Shown: positions 18,299 through 26,424 of the stretch, piece by piece
Numbering within the stretch: the first letter of the stretch is position 1
Layout of the letters: the number at the start of each line of letters is the position of its first letter
NCBI GenBank assembly: GCA_934700895.1
Contig: CAKUXV010000007.1
Coordinates: 1 to 64,000, forward strand
DNA: 64,000 bases
Direction of reading: 5' to 3'
Source: an uncultured Bacilli bacterium
Lineage (GTDB): Bacteria > Bacillota_I > Bacilli_A > RFN20 > CAG-826
The notes under the pieces: model-generated
The model's database searches: none
Seen by the model: the letters and a program-made list of their open reading frames with translations, nothing else
What the model was told of the DNA's origin: nothing
Made by a program: the position numbers and the translations under genes

Positions 18299-19207
18299 GT
18301 GAAGAAAATCGATTCGCTTTCTCCTAGTCGCCGGATTGCCATCATGGCCCTTTTAAGCGCCGTCGACGCCGTTTTTGCTCTTCTTGGCGCCTTCTTCCCG
18401 ATGTCTTCTCTTTTTCTTATGGTCGTCGTCCCGCTTACCTCGGCCGTTGCTGCATTCTTATTGCCGTTACGTTATCTGCCCCTTTTTGTCCTCATCGCTT
18501 TTTCCGTGTGCCTCGGTTCTTCTTTTTGGGATTTTCAAAATACGATTTTTTACGTCTTCCCCTCCTTGATTATCGGGGCGTTATTTGGTTTTTTCACCGT
18601 TAAACGGGTTCCCGAAGACTGCGGTCTATTCCTTCTTAGCCTATGCGAATGCCTCCTTTTCGGAATTGCCCTTCTTCTTATCTATGCAATCTATGGCATT
18701 TCCATGGAAGAGGTGCTTCTAGCCTTGTTCCATCTCACCAAAAACGAATACCTGTCCCACGCCTTTCCCTTATTTTGTCTTGTTTATAGCTATGCTCAAA
18801 TGGCCGTTACTTATCTTTTTCTACGCTTGTTTTTGGAACGTCTCGGGTTTGAAAAAGAGCCTTTGGAGACCCCGAGATGGGTGGGTTTGGCCTTTGGATG
18901 CATCTTCGTGCTTTTAGGCCTATTGACCTTCGTTTATCCCCTCGTTGGATATTTTTTCCTCGGCGCGGCATCCTATTGGATCGTAGAAACTTCCATTCGG
19001 TCTTTCCCCTATGCCCGAAAAGGAATTTACGTGCTATTAGGCCTAGGTTTATTTGGCGGATTGTTGCTTTTTGCCTTGCTTTTTTCTTCTTGCCCCGGAG
19101 ATACGGGACTAGGGCTCGTCGTCTTGCCCATGGCCGTCATTCTCCTTTGCAATTCCTTGAGCCGTCCATTGCTAGAAAAGAAAAGCGATAATAAAATGAA
19201 ATCATGA
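18299..19207 (+). CDS. Polytopic membrane protein, unknown function
   Basis: A 302-residue protein with about eight hydrophobic helices and very little soluble sequence. The N-terminal half (RRIAIMALLSAVDAVFALLG, then a Pro-rich loop) recalls YybS/DUF2232 or ECF substrate-binding subunits, but the match is too weak to name. The GTG start has no Shine-Dalgarno; a TAAGAT hexamer (18286-18291) ends exactly 7 nt upstream, the leaderless layout seen elsewhere in this window. Its stop overlaps the next gene as ATGA, so it leads a three-gene unit 18299-20385. Confidence 0.6.
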   Translation: MKKIDSLSPSRRIAIMALLSAVDAVFALLGAFFPMSSLFLMVVVPLTSAVAAFLLPLRYLPLFVLIAFSVCLGSSFWDFQNTIFYVFPSLIIGALFGFFTVKRVPEDCGLFLLSLCECLLFGIALLLIYAIYGISMEEVLLALFHLTKNEYLSHAFPLFCLVYSYAQMAVTYLFLRLFLERLGFEKEPLETPRWVGLAFGCIFVLLGLLTFVYPLVGYFFLGAASYWIVETSIRSFPYARKGIYVLLGLGLFGGLLLFALLFSSCPGDTGLGLVVLPMAVILLCNSLSRPLLEKKSDNKMKS

Positions 19208-19722
19208 AGTTCTTGCGTAACTTCGGCTTGGGAATATTATGGGCAGCATTGTTTCCCTTGCTGTGCGTGGTCATCGCCCTCATCGCCGTCTACGGCGTTT
19301 TTGCTTTTATCGTTGAATTCATCATCATGTTGATTCATTTCTTCCAAGGAAAGAGCCTTTTCCCGCCTTTCCCGGAAGACGAACAAGCCTTTGCCATCCG
19401 TCAAGCGGCCTACGCGAATGCCACGGAGCCCAAAGAGCCAACTCCACCCACGCAGCAAGTCGCCAACAACAATTCCACGACGATCATTCAGCAAAACTAT
19501 TACAACAACCATACCCCCTATCCGCCTCAAAACCCTTATGGCAATCCTTATTATGGACAGCCCCAGGTTCCTTACAATCAACCGCAGCAACCTAGCATCG
19601 GAGCCCCATCCCACCCCGTTATCGAAAACCAAGGGGACCCCATTCAAATCGAGACCAAATCCAAAGAGGGACCAAACTTACTTAGTTTTCCTTCCTCGGA
19701 CGAAAGCGAAAAGGACCGATAA
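19204..19722 (+). CDS. Membrane protein with Pro/Gln/Asn/Tyr-rich low-complexity tail
   Basis: A 172-residue protein. Residues about 8-45 are strongly hydrophobic (one long or two short helices). The rest is a disordered-looking tail with a run of N/T/Q residues near 85-100 and repeated NPYGNPYYGQPQ-type units near 105-135, ending acidic (SSDESEKDR). It overlaps the gene before it by 4 bp and lies 3 nt from the next. Tails of this composition occur in proteins that cluster or bind partners at membranes, but no function can be assigned. A similar low-complexity stretch is encoded at 20864-21298 on the other strand. Confidence 0.6.
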   Translation: MKFLRNFGLGILWAALFPLLCVVIALIAVYGVFAFIVEFIIMLIHFFQGKSLFPPFPEDEQAFAIRQAAYANATEPKEPTPPTQQVANNNSTTIIQQNYYNNHTPYPPQNPYGNPYYGQPQVPYNQPQQPSIGAPSHPVIENQGDPIQIETKSKEGPNLLSFPSSDESEKDR

Positions 19723-19725
19723 ACC

Positions 19726-20385
19726 ATGAAGTTCCTTGCCAGCATTCAAAACGAAGCCGATCATCGGGCTTTAATCATTGCCATCATTATTTTGGTCGTG
19801 CTTTTCTTTATCATCGGGCTTATCGGCATGGGCATTCGTGCCTTAATGGCAATCCAAGCCAAGCGCATCGAAACCGCAATGGCGGACGTAACCAAAACCC
19901 ACGTGGTGCAAACCCCAGACGAATTCCGTAAATTGGCCATCAAAAAGAGCAACAGAATGCTCTATCGCGACACCTTAGTTCCATTCTTATTATGTTTTAT
20001 CGGCTTGCTCATTTGGACGATTGGCAATTTGATTTACCATCGTTGGGGTGCGAATATCTTCGCCGATTTCCAAGACTTGTTCTTCTCCTTCGATTGGGAG
20101 GCAGAAGGCGTCATCGTCAAAGTTTTCGGTTTATCTTTGGTTGGGCAATTTCCACCGGTATCGCATCGTCCCGAATTCATTCTTGACCACCTTTGCAACT
20201 ATTTCGCCGTTGCCTTTTTCTTGGTCAGTTGGGTCTATTATTTTGTCGTTTGTCAGGCGTTTTTAAGCCGCTTGTACGCTTTGTTTCACCTCGGAAGAAC
20301 CGTATTTGAAAAAAGTCTTACGGATTATCACGCGGATGACGGAGATACCCCCATCCCGCAAAAACCATTGCCGCCTTCTGAATAA
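19726..20385 (+). CDS. Four-helix membrane protein, unknown function
   Basis: A 219-residue protein with hydrophobic segments at about 18-42, 85-105, 130-148 and 160-185, a basic cytosolic linker between the first two (AIQAKRIETAMADVTKTHV), and an acidic Pro-rich end. It follows the low-complexity protein by 3 nt and is probably co-transcribed. It ends one base from the end of a convergent gene (stop at 20387), with no hairpin between them. No family recognised. Confidence 0.6.
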   Translation: MKFLASIQNEADHRALIIAIIILVVLFFIIGLIGMGIRALMAIQAKRIETAMADVTKTHVVQTPDEFRKLAIKKSNRMLYRDTLVPFLLCFIGLLIWTIGNLIYHRWGANIFADFQDLFFSFDWEAEGVIVKVFGLSLVGQFPPVSHRPEFILDHLCNYFAVAFFLVSWVYYFVVCQAFLSRLYALFHLGRTVFEKSLTDYHADDGDTPIPQKPLPPSE

Positions 20386-20386
20386 T

Positions 20387-20860
20387 TTAATCCAGCCAGT
20401 CTTTTGCTAAAGACCAGCCGAGGAAATATAAGCCGGAGACCAACTGAGTGGACGCCAAAGAAATCGCCCATTCTTTCCACCCGTAATCCGGCTTAATAAC
20501 CAAGGCTCTTGTAGACAAGACAAAATCAGTGATTACAAGGACCAGGCAAATAATCGCGCAAAGGGAACAAAGCCCAACAAACGGGCCTTTATCCACGACA
20601 AAACTAATGCCTCCAATGGAGCAAAATAGCAAAAAGAGGACAATCAAAGGTTCTGACCAAACACTAATAAAATCAAAAGGATCCGATACATCCATCCCCT
20701 TTAACAAAGTCGTGACGAACTCGTGAAGCTCTAGCGCCGCGACAAAGATTAAGAAAATAGAGGAGGCCACCAATAAAATGCGACCAAATTTAATGGATGC
20801 AGGGATTTTATTCGGACATTCATTTTGGATGGTCTGCGTGGATTTGCGGTTCTTTTTCAT
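20387..20860 (-). CDS. Small four-helix membrane protein, unknown function
   Basis: A 157-residue protein with a basic N-terminus (MKKNRKSTQTIQNECPNK) and four hydrophobic segments (about 27-47, 65-88, 95-115, 130-150). It follows the Pro-rich tail-anchored protein by 3 nt and no Shine-Dalgarno is visible, so it is probably translated by coupling. Last gene of the asnS-led unit. No family recognised. Confidence 0.55.
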   Translation of the reverse strand: MKKNRKSTQTIQNECPNKIPASIKFGRILLVASSIFLIFVAALELHEFVTTLLKGMDVSDPFDFISVWSEPLIVLFLLFCSIGGISFVVDKGPFVGLCSLCAIICLVLVITDFVLSTRALVIKPDYGWKEWAISLASTQLVSGLYFLGWSLAKDWLD

Positions 20861-20863
20861 GGA

Positions 20864-21298
20864 TTAAGCGAATTGGAAAATAATATCGATGATTTCCCAA
20901 ATAATCAAAGCAATGAAAACAAACGATAAACTCAGGAGGACATAAAACATCCTGCGATTCTTGGTCTGTTTGCGAACCTCTTCTTCTTTCGGCAAATCCG
21001 TCGTAACGAATGAATTGCCTTCTACCGGCGGTTCAGGGTTACCTACCGGGGGAACGCCCGGCTGCATCATCGTGCTGGGATCGGGAATCGGTGGAGTCCC
21101 ATATGGGGGCATTGAGGGCGTACCATACCCATAAGGGGGCTGAGGTGGATAAGGCTGCTGCGGATAAGGCTGTTGGGGATAGTTCGGAGGATAAGCGCCC
21201 GGATTTCCATAATTCGGCGGAACAAAACCCGCGCCCGGACTGGGGTTAGGGTATCCGCTTTGCTGAGGATAGTTGGAATTCGGGTCGTTTGGATTCAT
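20864..21298 (-). CDS. Pro/Tyr/Gln-rich tail-anchored membrane protein
   Basis: A 144-residue protein. Residues 1-~85 are almost entirely P, Y, Q, N, G and S, with YPQQPYPQQPYPPQ units near 39-52. A short acidic/basic linker (KEEEVRKQTKNRR) leads to one C-terminal transmembrane helix (about 116-138). This is the mirror image of the 19204-19722 protein (helix first, tail last). It starts 2 nt after asnS ends, so is likely co-transcribed with it. Function unknown; a scaffold or septum-associated role is only a guess from composition. Confidence 0.6.
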   Translation of the reverse strand: MNPNDPNSNYPQQSGYPNPSPGAGFVPPNYGNPGAYPPNYPQQPYPQQPYPPQPPYGYGTPSMPPYGTPPIPDPSTMMQPGVPPVGNPEPPVEGNSFVTTDLPKEEEVRKQTKNRRMFYVLLSLSFVFIALIIWEIIDIIFQFA

Positions 21299-21300
21299 GG

Positions 21301-22695
21301 TTAGTATTTAATCTGCGAGCTGGTTCTCGGGAAGGGTTCCGTGTCACGGATGTTAGCAACACCCGTGATGTACATGAGTAGACGGTCAAAGCCGATACCG
21401 AAGCCAGAGTGGATGCATCCGCCCCATTTACGGAGGTTCAGATACCATTCAAGCCCCTTCTCGTTACCGATGGCTTCCATCTTCTTTTTCAAAATATCAT
21501 AACGTTCCTCACGTTGGGAACCGCCGATGATTTCTCCTTCACCAGGGACGAGGCAGTCGCACGCGGCAACCGTCTTGCCATCATCGTTCTCACGCATATA
21601 GAACGCTTTGATTTCTTTGGGGTAGTTAATAAGAAACATCGGTCCTTTGACCACTTGTTCCGTTAGATAACGTTCGTGTTCGGATTGCAAATCCATGCCC
21701 CATTCGATGTTATTGTTATCGAATTTATGGCCGTTTTTCACTGCTTCTTGAAGGAGTTTGATACCTTCAGTGTATTCCATTCTCGTGAATGGAGTAGCCA
21801 AAACGTGGTTGAGTTTGTCAAGCAAGCCCGGCGCGATCATGGAATTGAAGAAAGCCATTTCGTCGGGGCATTTTTCCAAAGCATAACGGATTAGATACTT
21901 AATGGACTCTTCCATCAAATCCATATCGTCTTCCAAATCGGCAAAAGCGATTTCAGGTTCAATCATCCAGAACTCACTGGCATGACGTGGCGTATTCGAC
22001 TTCTCAGCGCGGAAGGTTGGGCCAAAGGTATAAACGTCGCGGAACGCCATGGCAAACGCTTCAACATGGAGCTGTCCCGAAACGGTTAAAGAGGCACGAC
22101 GACCAAAGAAGTCCGTATCGCTGAGTTTCCCTTTTGCGTCAGGAGTCATCAAGGTGAAAACTTGTCCGGCTCCCTCGGCATCATTGACAGTAATTTCCGG
22201 CGTATGGACATAAACAAATCCTTTGCTTTGGAAAAATTCGTGAACGCCCAAAGCGAGAACAGAGCGAAGACGATATAGGGCCGTGAAGGTGTTGGTGCGC
22301 GGTCTTAAATAAGCTTCATCGCGCAAATATTCGAATGAGTGTCTCTTCTTTTGGAGAGGGTAGTCCGAAGCACAGTCGCCAAGCACCTCAAAAGAATTGA
22401 TGTGCATTTCAAACGGTTGCTTCATTTCAGGCGTCATATGAATAACGCCACGAACGCCAAGAGTAGTCCCCGTTAATACATGGGAAAGAACTTCGGCATT
22501 AGGAATCTCGTTATTGTAGACGAGTTGGATATTTTTAAAGCAGGTTCCATCATTCAAGGTAATAAAGCCAATGGATCCATTATCACGATTGGTTCTAACC
22601 CACCCTTCGATAAGAATTTCGCCAATTTTTTCTAAATCTTCCTTGGCAGAGAAGCGAGAATACAATTCTCGAACAGTAATTGCTTTCGGTTGCAT
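21301..22695 (-). CDS. asnS: Asparaginyl-tRNA synthetase
   Basis: A 464-residue class II synthetase charging tRNA-Asn. An N-terminal OB-fold anticodon domain (ILIEGWVRTNRDNGSIGFITLNDG) is followed by the catalytic domain: motif 2 FRAEKSNTPRHASEFWMIEPE near 242-262 and motif 3 GFGIGFDRLLMYITG near the C-terminus. The residues after motif 2 (EPE, rather than AspRS-like) and GEGEIIGGSQREERY support Asn specificity. The ATG at 22695 is chosen because it gives the family's N-terminal length; a longer frame opens at 22755, and neither start has a good Shine-Dalgarno. It heads a unit with two small membrane proteins. Confidence 0.92.
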   Translation of the reverse strand: MQPKAITVRELYSRFSAKEDLEKIGEILIEGWVRTNRDNGSIGFITLNDGTCFKNIQLVYNNEIPNAEVLSHVLTGTTLGVRGVIHMTPEMKQPFEMHINSFEVLGDCASDYPLQKKRHSFEYLRDEAYLRPRTNTFTALYRLRSVLALGVHEFFQSKGFVYVHTPEITVNDAEGAGQVFTLMTPDAKGKLSDTDFFGRRASLTVSGQLHVEAFAMAFRDVYTFGPTFRAEKSNTPRHASEFWMIEPEIAFADLEDDMDLMEESIKYLIRYALEKCPDEMAFFNSMIAPGLLDKLNHVLATPFTRMEYTEGIKLLQEAVKNGHKFDNNNIEWGMDLQSEHERYLTEQVVKGPMFLINYPKEIKAFYMRENDDGKTVAACDCLVPGEGEIIGGSQREERYDILKKKMEAIGNEKGLEWYLNLRKWGGCIHSGFGIGFDRLLMYITGVANIRDTEPFPRTSSQIKY

Positions 22696-22862
22696 ACCAT
22701 ATAAGTTTATCTTGTTTTCGATGGTTGTGAATGAACTTTTAAGGCTTCTTACCATCTAATTTTTTCATTTCTATCTTTTCTCGCTGAATGTGTGGCAACG
22801 CATTTAAAATTTAATTTTATAGAAATATATTAGATTAAGCGGAGATTATCGCTTCTTTTTTC

Positions 22863-22891
22863 TTGTTCACCGTTATTGTGAACGTTATATT
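22863..22891 (+). promoter_or_regulatory. Promoter with internal palindrome for the AbiEi-like regulator
   Basis: TTGTTC (22863-22868), 17-bp spacer and TATATT (22886-22891), then 7 nt to ATG 22899. The perfect inverted repeat GTTCAC-N7-GTGAAC (22865-22883) overlaps the -35 box and spacer, as expected of an autorepressor operator. Inference from layout. Confidence 0.55.
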
Positions 22892-22898
22892 TAATACG

Positions 22899-23846
22899 AT
22901 GATTAAATCCTTTTTAGAAAAATTTGCCTTGCTATACATTCCTCAGGGAATCTCATTTCGAGTAAACAATAGGTGGAACGGGATTTCGATTGCCATCAAC
23001 GGATATTCCACAAATTATTTTCAGTACCAATATGTAACAAATGCTGAGCCACGTTTTTTACAAATGAACACGGAAGGCAAACCCATAATTATTTTTTCCA
23101 AAAATGTAACTAAAGTTGCTGCTAAAAGAATCGTTGAAAACGGCAACTATTATTTCGACCTTCAAGGCAATTATGAAATTAAGTTCGGCACAAAATGGAT
23201 TCGCCGTCGGATGCCAGATGTCGTCTCTGCCACAACCGCGCCTGTATCCACCTATTTTCGATGTACCAGCGAACAGGCAAGTCGTATTTTAGAGGTTATC
23301 GTTCGCAGCCCTGACCTCATCTCGGCCCGAGAAATTCAATCCATGTCAAACACAAGTCTAGGGCTCGTAGGAAGAATCGCTCATTGCCTCGTGGAAAACG
23401 GTTATTTAAATGTCTCTAGGAAAGGATATTTCTCCGATAAACAGCAAAAAATTCGGCTCTTAAACGACTGGAGGATAGAATTCCAGAATACTCTTAAGGA
23501 ATTGCCTCTCATTCACTGTATTTCACTATTTTCCCTCGAAGAAATCATTGAACAAATAAACGAAAAAAAGGTAAGCCTATTAATTGGGGGCGACTACGTC
23601 TGGGACCAGGATTCTCATGGACACGACTTGGTTCTGCTAAGTCCAACTGGAGATTTCCAGTCCGTCATCAAGGATTTGCCTATCCTAGAAAGCGAAGAAA
23701 AAGGCGATATAACGATTTATCAATGTCCCACGTTAAATTGCTGGTCCGCCCAGCAAAACGGCGTCTGCGGTGGCTTGTACGGCTTTTTAACGGGCACGAA
23801 AAAAGCCGAGGATTGTTTCGCTCGGCTCTTATTCTCAAAAAATTAG
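22899..23846 (+). CDS. Orphan AbiEi-like winged-helix regulator
   Basis: A 315-residue protein. Residues about 118-200 hold a winged helix of the type found in type IV toxin-antitoxin AbiEi antitoxins (SEQASRILEVIVRSPDLI, then AREIQSMSNTSLGLVGRIAHCLVENGYL). It is flanked by an N-terminal domain with FRVNNRWNGISIAI and a C-terminal part with IGGDYVWDQDSHGHDLV. No AbiEii nucleotidyltransferase toxin is adjacent, so it is an orphan. The ATG at 22899 is preferred over the TTG at 22863 because a promoter with a palindrome lies directly before it. Base composition here is more AT-rich than the flanking core genes, which suggests transfer. It is convergent with tsaD and overlaps it by 4 bp at the stops. 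Confidence 0.55.
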   Translation: MIKSFLEKFALLYIPQGISFRVNNRWNGISIAINGYSTNYFQYQYVTNAEPRFLQMNTEGKPIIIFSKNVTKVAAKRIVENGNYYFDLQGNYEIKFGTKWIRRRMPDVVSATTAPVSTYFRCTSEQASRILEVIVRSPDLISAREIQSMSNTSLGLVGRIAHCLVENGYLNVSRKGYFSDKQQKIRLLNDWRIEFQNTLKELPLIHCISLFSLEEIIEQINEKKVSLLIGGDYVWDQDSHGHDLVLLSPTGDFQSVIKDLPILESEEKGDITIYQCPTLNCWSAQQNGVCGGLYGFLTGTKKAEDCFARLLFSKN

Positions 23847-24862
23847 TTCTTAAAATCCATCCAGTGATCGATTTTCCAGTTGGGATCTACGCCTAAGGTC
23901 AAGGGAGCAAAGACTTTCATCTCGTACAGTTTTTCAGCAACCTTCGCAATCATGGCGGCATTATCCGTTGTACACCAAAGTGGCGGAATGATCAATTCAA
24001 TGCCAGTGCCAGCAAGTTTTTCTTTCATTTGAGCACGTAAATACGAATTGGCAGAAACTCCGCCGGCCAAAATTACTTGTTTAACACCGAAATCTTTAGC
24101 CGCCATCAACGATTTTTCTACAATCATGCCGATGGCGACATCTTGGAACGAACGCGCCATATCATCGACGCTAACAGGAGTTCCTTTCATTTTCAGGCTA
24201 TTAACGAGGTTGATGACGCTGGTTTTTAATCCCGAATAAGAGAAATCGTATTTTCCATCGGGAGACGCTGGCACCGGAAGGTGGTAAGAATGAGTCCCGA
24301 GCTTTGCGTGTTGATCGATTGGCAATCCACCAGGATAAGGGAGTCCTAAAACACGCGCTACTTTGTCGTAGCATTCACCAACCGCGTCGTCTTTGGTTTC
24401 ACCAACAATAGTGAAATCCATATGGTCTTTCATAATAACCAGCTCGGTATTGCCGCCACTAACAACCACACAAAGCAACGGGAAATGGAATTCGCCCGCA
24501 TATTCGTTGGCATAAATGTGTCCAGCTAGATGATGGACCGGAATTAATGGCTTTTTGTAGAGCATAGCCAGCGTTTTCGCCGCCTGTAAGCCAACATGCA
24601 AACAGCCAATAAGCCCTGGGCCACGGGTAACAGCAAAGGCATCGATTTCATCCAAAGTCAAACCCGACTCATTTAAAGCCTGAGTCAAACACACCGTGAT
24701 ATTTTCCGTATGGAGACGAGATGCGATTTCGGGCATAACCCCTCCAAATTTTTCATGAATGGCAATCTGAGTTGCGACAACGTTGGAAAGCAATTTCCCA
24801 TTGTCCGTGATTGCCACAGCCGTCTCATCGCAAGACGACTCAATTGCAAGAATCTTAGCCAT
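23843..24862 (-). CDS. tsaD: tRNA N6-threonylcarbamoyladenosine transferase TsaD
   Basis: A 339-residue Kae1/TsaD that, with TsaB and TsaE, transfers the threonylcarbamoyl group to A37 of ANN-decoding tRNAs. ASKHA-fold signatures: AIESSCDETAVA at 5-16, the metal-binding HHLAGHIYAN near 108, VVSGGNTELV near 132 and GECYDKVAR near 167, with ILAGGVSANSYLR near 268. Length is standard. It overlaps the tsaB-rimI gene by 8 bp. Third gene of tsaE-tsaB/rimI-tsaD. Confidence 0.96.
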   Translation of the reverse strand: MAKILAIESSCDETAVAITDNGKLLSNVVATQIAIHEKFGGVMPEIASRLHTENITVCLTQALNESGLTLDEIDAFAVTRGPGLIGCLHVGLQAAKTLAMLYKKPLIPVHHLAGHIYANEYAGEFHFPLLCVVVSGGNTELVIMKDHMDFTIVGETKDDAVGECYDKVARVLGLPYPGGLPIDQHAKLGTHSYHLPVPASPDGKYDFSYSGLKTSVINLVNSLKMKGTPVSVDDMARSFQDVAIGMIVEKSLMAAKDFGVKQVILAGGVSANSYLRAQMKEKLAGTGIELIIPPLWCTTDNAAMIAKVAEKLYEMKVFAPLTLGVDPNWKIDHWMDFKN

Positions 24863-25907
24863 TGATCAACGACCTCACCATATACACCGCGTCCTCCCCG
24901 TCTTCGTAATAAGCACGCTTAATTGTGACGGGTTCAAACTTATGTCTTTTATAGAATTTTTGAGCCCGAACATTGGATGTCCGAACTTCCAAAGTCGCAT
25001 ATTCCACAGGGTCGGATTTCGATTCGCAATCCTTTAACATTTGGCCAATCAATCGATTGCCAATTCCTTTGGATCTGAAGTTTTCTTTGACAGCAATTTG
25101 GGCAATCGAACAAGAATCGAAAGTGATATAGAAATCAATCATGCCAACAACCTCATTATCCACGACGGCGCAATAGAGGTAAGCGATGGGATTTTCATTC
25201 ATTTCAAAAAGAAGTTGTTCGCGACCATAGGGGTGCTTGAAAGCTTCCTTTTCAATCGCAAGAACCGCCTCCGCATCGCTAGGCATCATTTTGCGGACAA
25301 CGGTCTTGAACCGACCTTCATCATAATCGTCTTTCAAATAGATAGGACGAGCGCCTAGAGGCTCTTCGCACCGATACTCGGGTTTAGCAAAATGAGCCAA
25401 GTTGGAAATAACGGGGTTTTGCATGGATTCAAGGCCTAGATAGGCAACATCCCCACAAACTGAATAATCAGGGTGCTGGTTAATAAAATCCATGACTTCT
25501 GCGTTAGTTTTAATGCAGTCTTGCACGTTTTTTTCACTATTAAATACGGCAAAATAGGAACGTTTGCCCCTGGCGTTCATTAAACAGATGGATGGATGCC
25601 CAATTTGTTGCAAAACCTCAAGGGAACTAACTAAATAAAGGGGAATGTTAAGGGCGAAAGAAACGGTTTTTGCAATCGTCAAAGCAATGCGAACGCCCGT
25701 ATAAGAACCCGGGCCTTTGGAAACGACAACGCCATCGATATCTTCTTTTTTAATGATGAGTTTCGACATCAATTTGTCGATTTCATCTACCATGAATTCG
25801 CTTTGTTTTTGCCACGCTTCATAGACGACAGATCCAAGAATTTCCTCGTCTTTGGCAAATCCTACAGCAAGGTTTTTATCACTGGAATCAAGCAAGAGGT
25901 TGAGCAT
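24855..25907 (-). CDS. tsaB: TsaB-RimI fusion: t6A factor joined to N-acetyltransferase
   Basis: A 350-residue two-domain protein. Residues 1-~200 are TsaB (LLDSSDKNLAVG at 5-16 and VVSKGPGSYTGVRIALTIAK near 61-80), the inactive ASKHA partner of TsaD. Residues ~205-350 are a GNAT acetyltransferase of the RimI type (IAQIAVKENFRSKGIGNRLI carries the acetyl-CoA loop, and LEVRTSNVRAQKFYKRHKF is the conserved RimI block), which acetylates the N-terminus of ribosomal protein S18 in other bacteria. The two are usually adjacent genes in Firmicutes; here they share one frame with no stop between them. Overlaps tsaE by 20 bp and tsaD by 8 bp. Confidence 0.9.
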   Translation of the reverse strand: MLNLLLDSSDKNLAVGFAKDEEILGSVVYEAWQKQSEFMVDEIDKLMSKLIIKKEDIDGVVVSKGPGSYTGVRIALTIAKTVSFALNIPLYLVSSLEVLQQIGHPSICLMNARGKRSYFAVFNSEKNVQDCIKTNAEVMDFINQHPDYSVCGDVAYLGLESMQNPVISNLAHFAKPEYRCEEPLGARPIYLKDDYDEGRFKTVVRKMMPSDAEAVLAIEKEAFKHPYGREQLLFEMNENPIAYLYCAVVDNEVVGMIDFYITFDSCSIAQIAVKENFRSKGIGNRLIGQMLKDCESKSDPVEYATLEVRTSNVRAQKFYKRHKFEPVTIKRAYYEDGEDAVYMVRSLING

Positions 25908-26373
25908 CCGTTTTCTCCTTCAATTCTTTCAGGAAATTGTCGAATCGTTGACAATTGCTTTCTAAGGTAATTTGACGATTATCGTCGCCTTCGTTTTTGA
26001 TGCAAATCGAGAGGCGTTCATCCGGCAAAAGTGGCTCAATATATACCGGCCATTCAATCAGACAAGCACCATCGCCTTCGATGTATTCATCCAAACCAAT
26101 TTCAATGTTTTGCCCTTCCAAACGATAGGCATCGATATGGTAAAGGGGGATGCGCCCATGGAAATAGCATTTCATGATGTTGAAGGTGGGACTGATAACA
26201 TCTTCCTTCACACCAAGTCCTTCCGCGACTCCACCCGTGAAAGTGGTTTTCCCCGCGCCTAAATCCCCTTCTAGCAAGAGGACATCCCCCGGTTCCAAAA
26301 GAGGGGCAATCGCCTTTCCCAAGGAACGGGTTTCTATTTTGTTTTTTGTTTTAAATATCAGTTTCATACCCAT
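25888..26373 (-). CDS. tsaE: tRNA threonylcarbamoyladenosine biosynthesis ATPase TsaE
   Basis: A 161-residue P-loop ATPase required by the TsaB-TsaD complex. Walker A GDLGAGKTTF near 34-43, followed by the family's SPTFNIMKCY (normally SPTF-lv--Y), then HIDAYRLEG and IEWP near the usual places. The start is either 26373 or 26367; no Shine-Dalgarno precedes them. A TATAAT box (26390-26385) ends 11 nt before the first ATG, so the leader is only a few bases. First gene of the t6A operon. Confidence 0.93.
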   Translation of the reverse strand: MGMKLIFKTKNKIETRSLGKAIAPLLEPGDVLLLEGDLGAGKTTFTGGVAEGLGVKEDVISPTFNIMKCYFHGRIPLYHIDAYRLEGQNIEIGLDEYIEGDGACLIEWPVYIEPLLPDERLSICIKNEGDDNRQITLESNCQRFDNFLKELKEKTDAQPLA

Positions 26374-26424
26374 AAACCGCGGTGATTATACACCCTTTGA
26401 ACGACGTCGAAAGAAAAGCAAGAA

